NCBI GenBank assembly: GCA_031254445.1 | Contig: JAIRUL010000206.1 | Coordinates: forward strand, 1 to 6,220 | DNA from: Chitinispirillales bacterium | Lineage (GTDB): Bacteria > Fibrobacterota > Chitinivibrionia > Chitinivibrionales > Chitinispirillaceae | Length of the DNA stretch: 6,220 nucleotides | Direction: 5' to 3' | Shown here: positions 6,210 through 6,220 of the stretch, piece after piece | How positions within the stretch are numbered: the first letter of the stretch is position 1 | Layout: each line of letters starts with the position of its first letter | Program-made: the position numbers and the translations under genes | The notes under the pieces: generated by a model | What the model was told of the DNA's origin: nothing | Databases searched by the model: none | The model's input: the letters and a program-made list of their open reading frames with translations, nothing else

Positions 6210-6220
6210 AAAGTCAAAAT

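Noticed and set aside
1..6220. CRISPR array
   Set aside because: The repeats are few, mixed in orientation, and separated by tens to thousands of bases with genes between them. There are no regularly sized spacers and no cas genes.

Overview
The window reads as a gene-dense bacterial chromosome segment. It holds five protein-coding genes, plus a family of short, structured, non-coding repeats at both ends and in one internal gap. On the plus strand are rdgB (non-canonical purine NTP pyrophosphatase) and a secreted FISUMP-domain protein. On the minus strand are nadB (L-aspartate oxidase), which overlaps by 4 bp a large membrane-anchored VWA-type protein, and a YkgJ-family metal-cluster cysteine protein. 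FISUMP domains are named for Fibrobacter succinogenes and also occur in Bacteroidota and Chlorobi-type bacteria. Two candidate promoters look like ordinary sigma70 sites (TTGAAA-17-TATATT and TTGGCG-17-TATAAT) and one gene has a clear GGAGGG ribosome binding site, which fits Fibrobacterota or a similar group better than Bacteroidota. This taxonomic guess is inference and is weak.

Layout. Positions 1-245 hold two identical 50-bp repeats in inverted orientation around a low-complexity GATTTT/GTTGAT spacer, then an A/T-rich leader to rdgB (246-890). A promoter lying in the last codons of rdgB probably drives the FISUMP gene (928-1584), which is followed by a clean intrinsic terminator at 1622-1645. 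A 13-C homopolymer sits between this gene and the convergent VWA gene (1675-3702, minus). The VWA start codon overlaps the nadB stop codon (nadB 3699-5351, minus), so the two form an operon. The nadB promoter lies so close to the ATG that the mRNA may be leaderless. The gap 5352-5532 holds an A/T-rich tail with short tandem repeats and a third repeat copy. The ykgJ-like gene (5533-6096, minus) follows, then a truncated and a full repeat copy up to the window end.

How the genes relate. rdgB (nucleotide-pool sanitation) and nadB (first step of de novo NAD synthesis from aspartate) are housekeeping functions. The FISUMP protein is exported and of unknown role. The VWA protein resembles the large membrane proteins often found near MoxR ATPases, but here its only visible partner is nadB. 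I see no complete mobile element, CRISPR array, tRNA or rRNA. The most unusual content is the modular repeat family: an invariant core with two hairpins, a variable hairpin tip, an AAATCTTTT left flank and an AAAGTC-rich tail. It has four full copies and one internally deleted copy here, and the copies within each inverted pair are identical.
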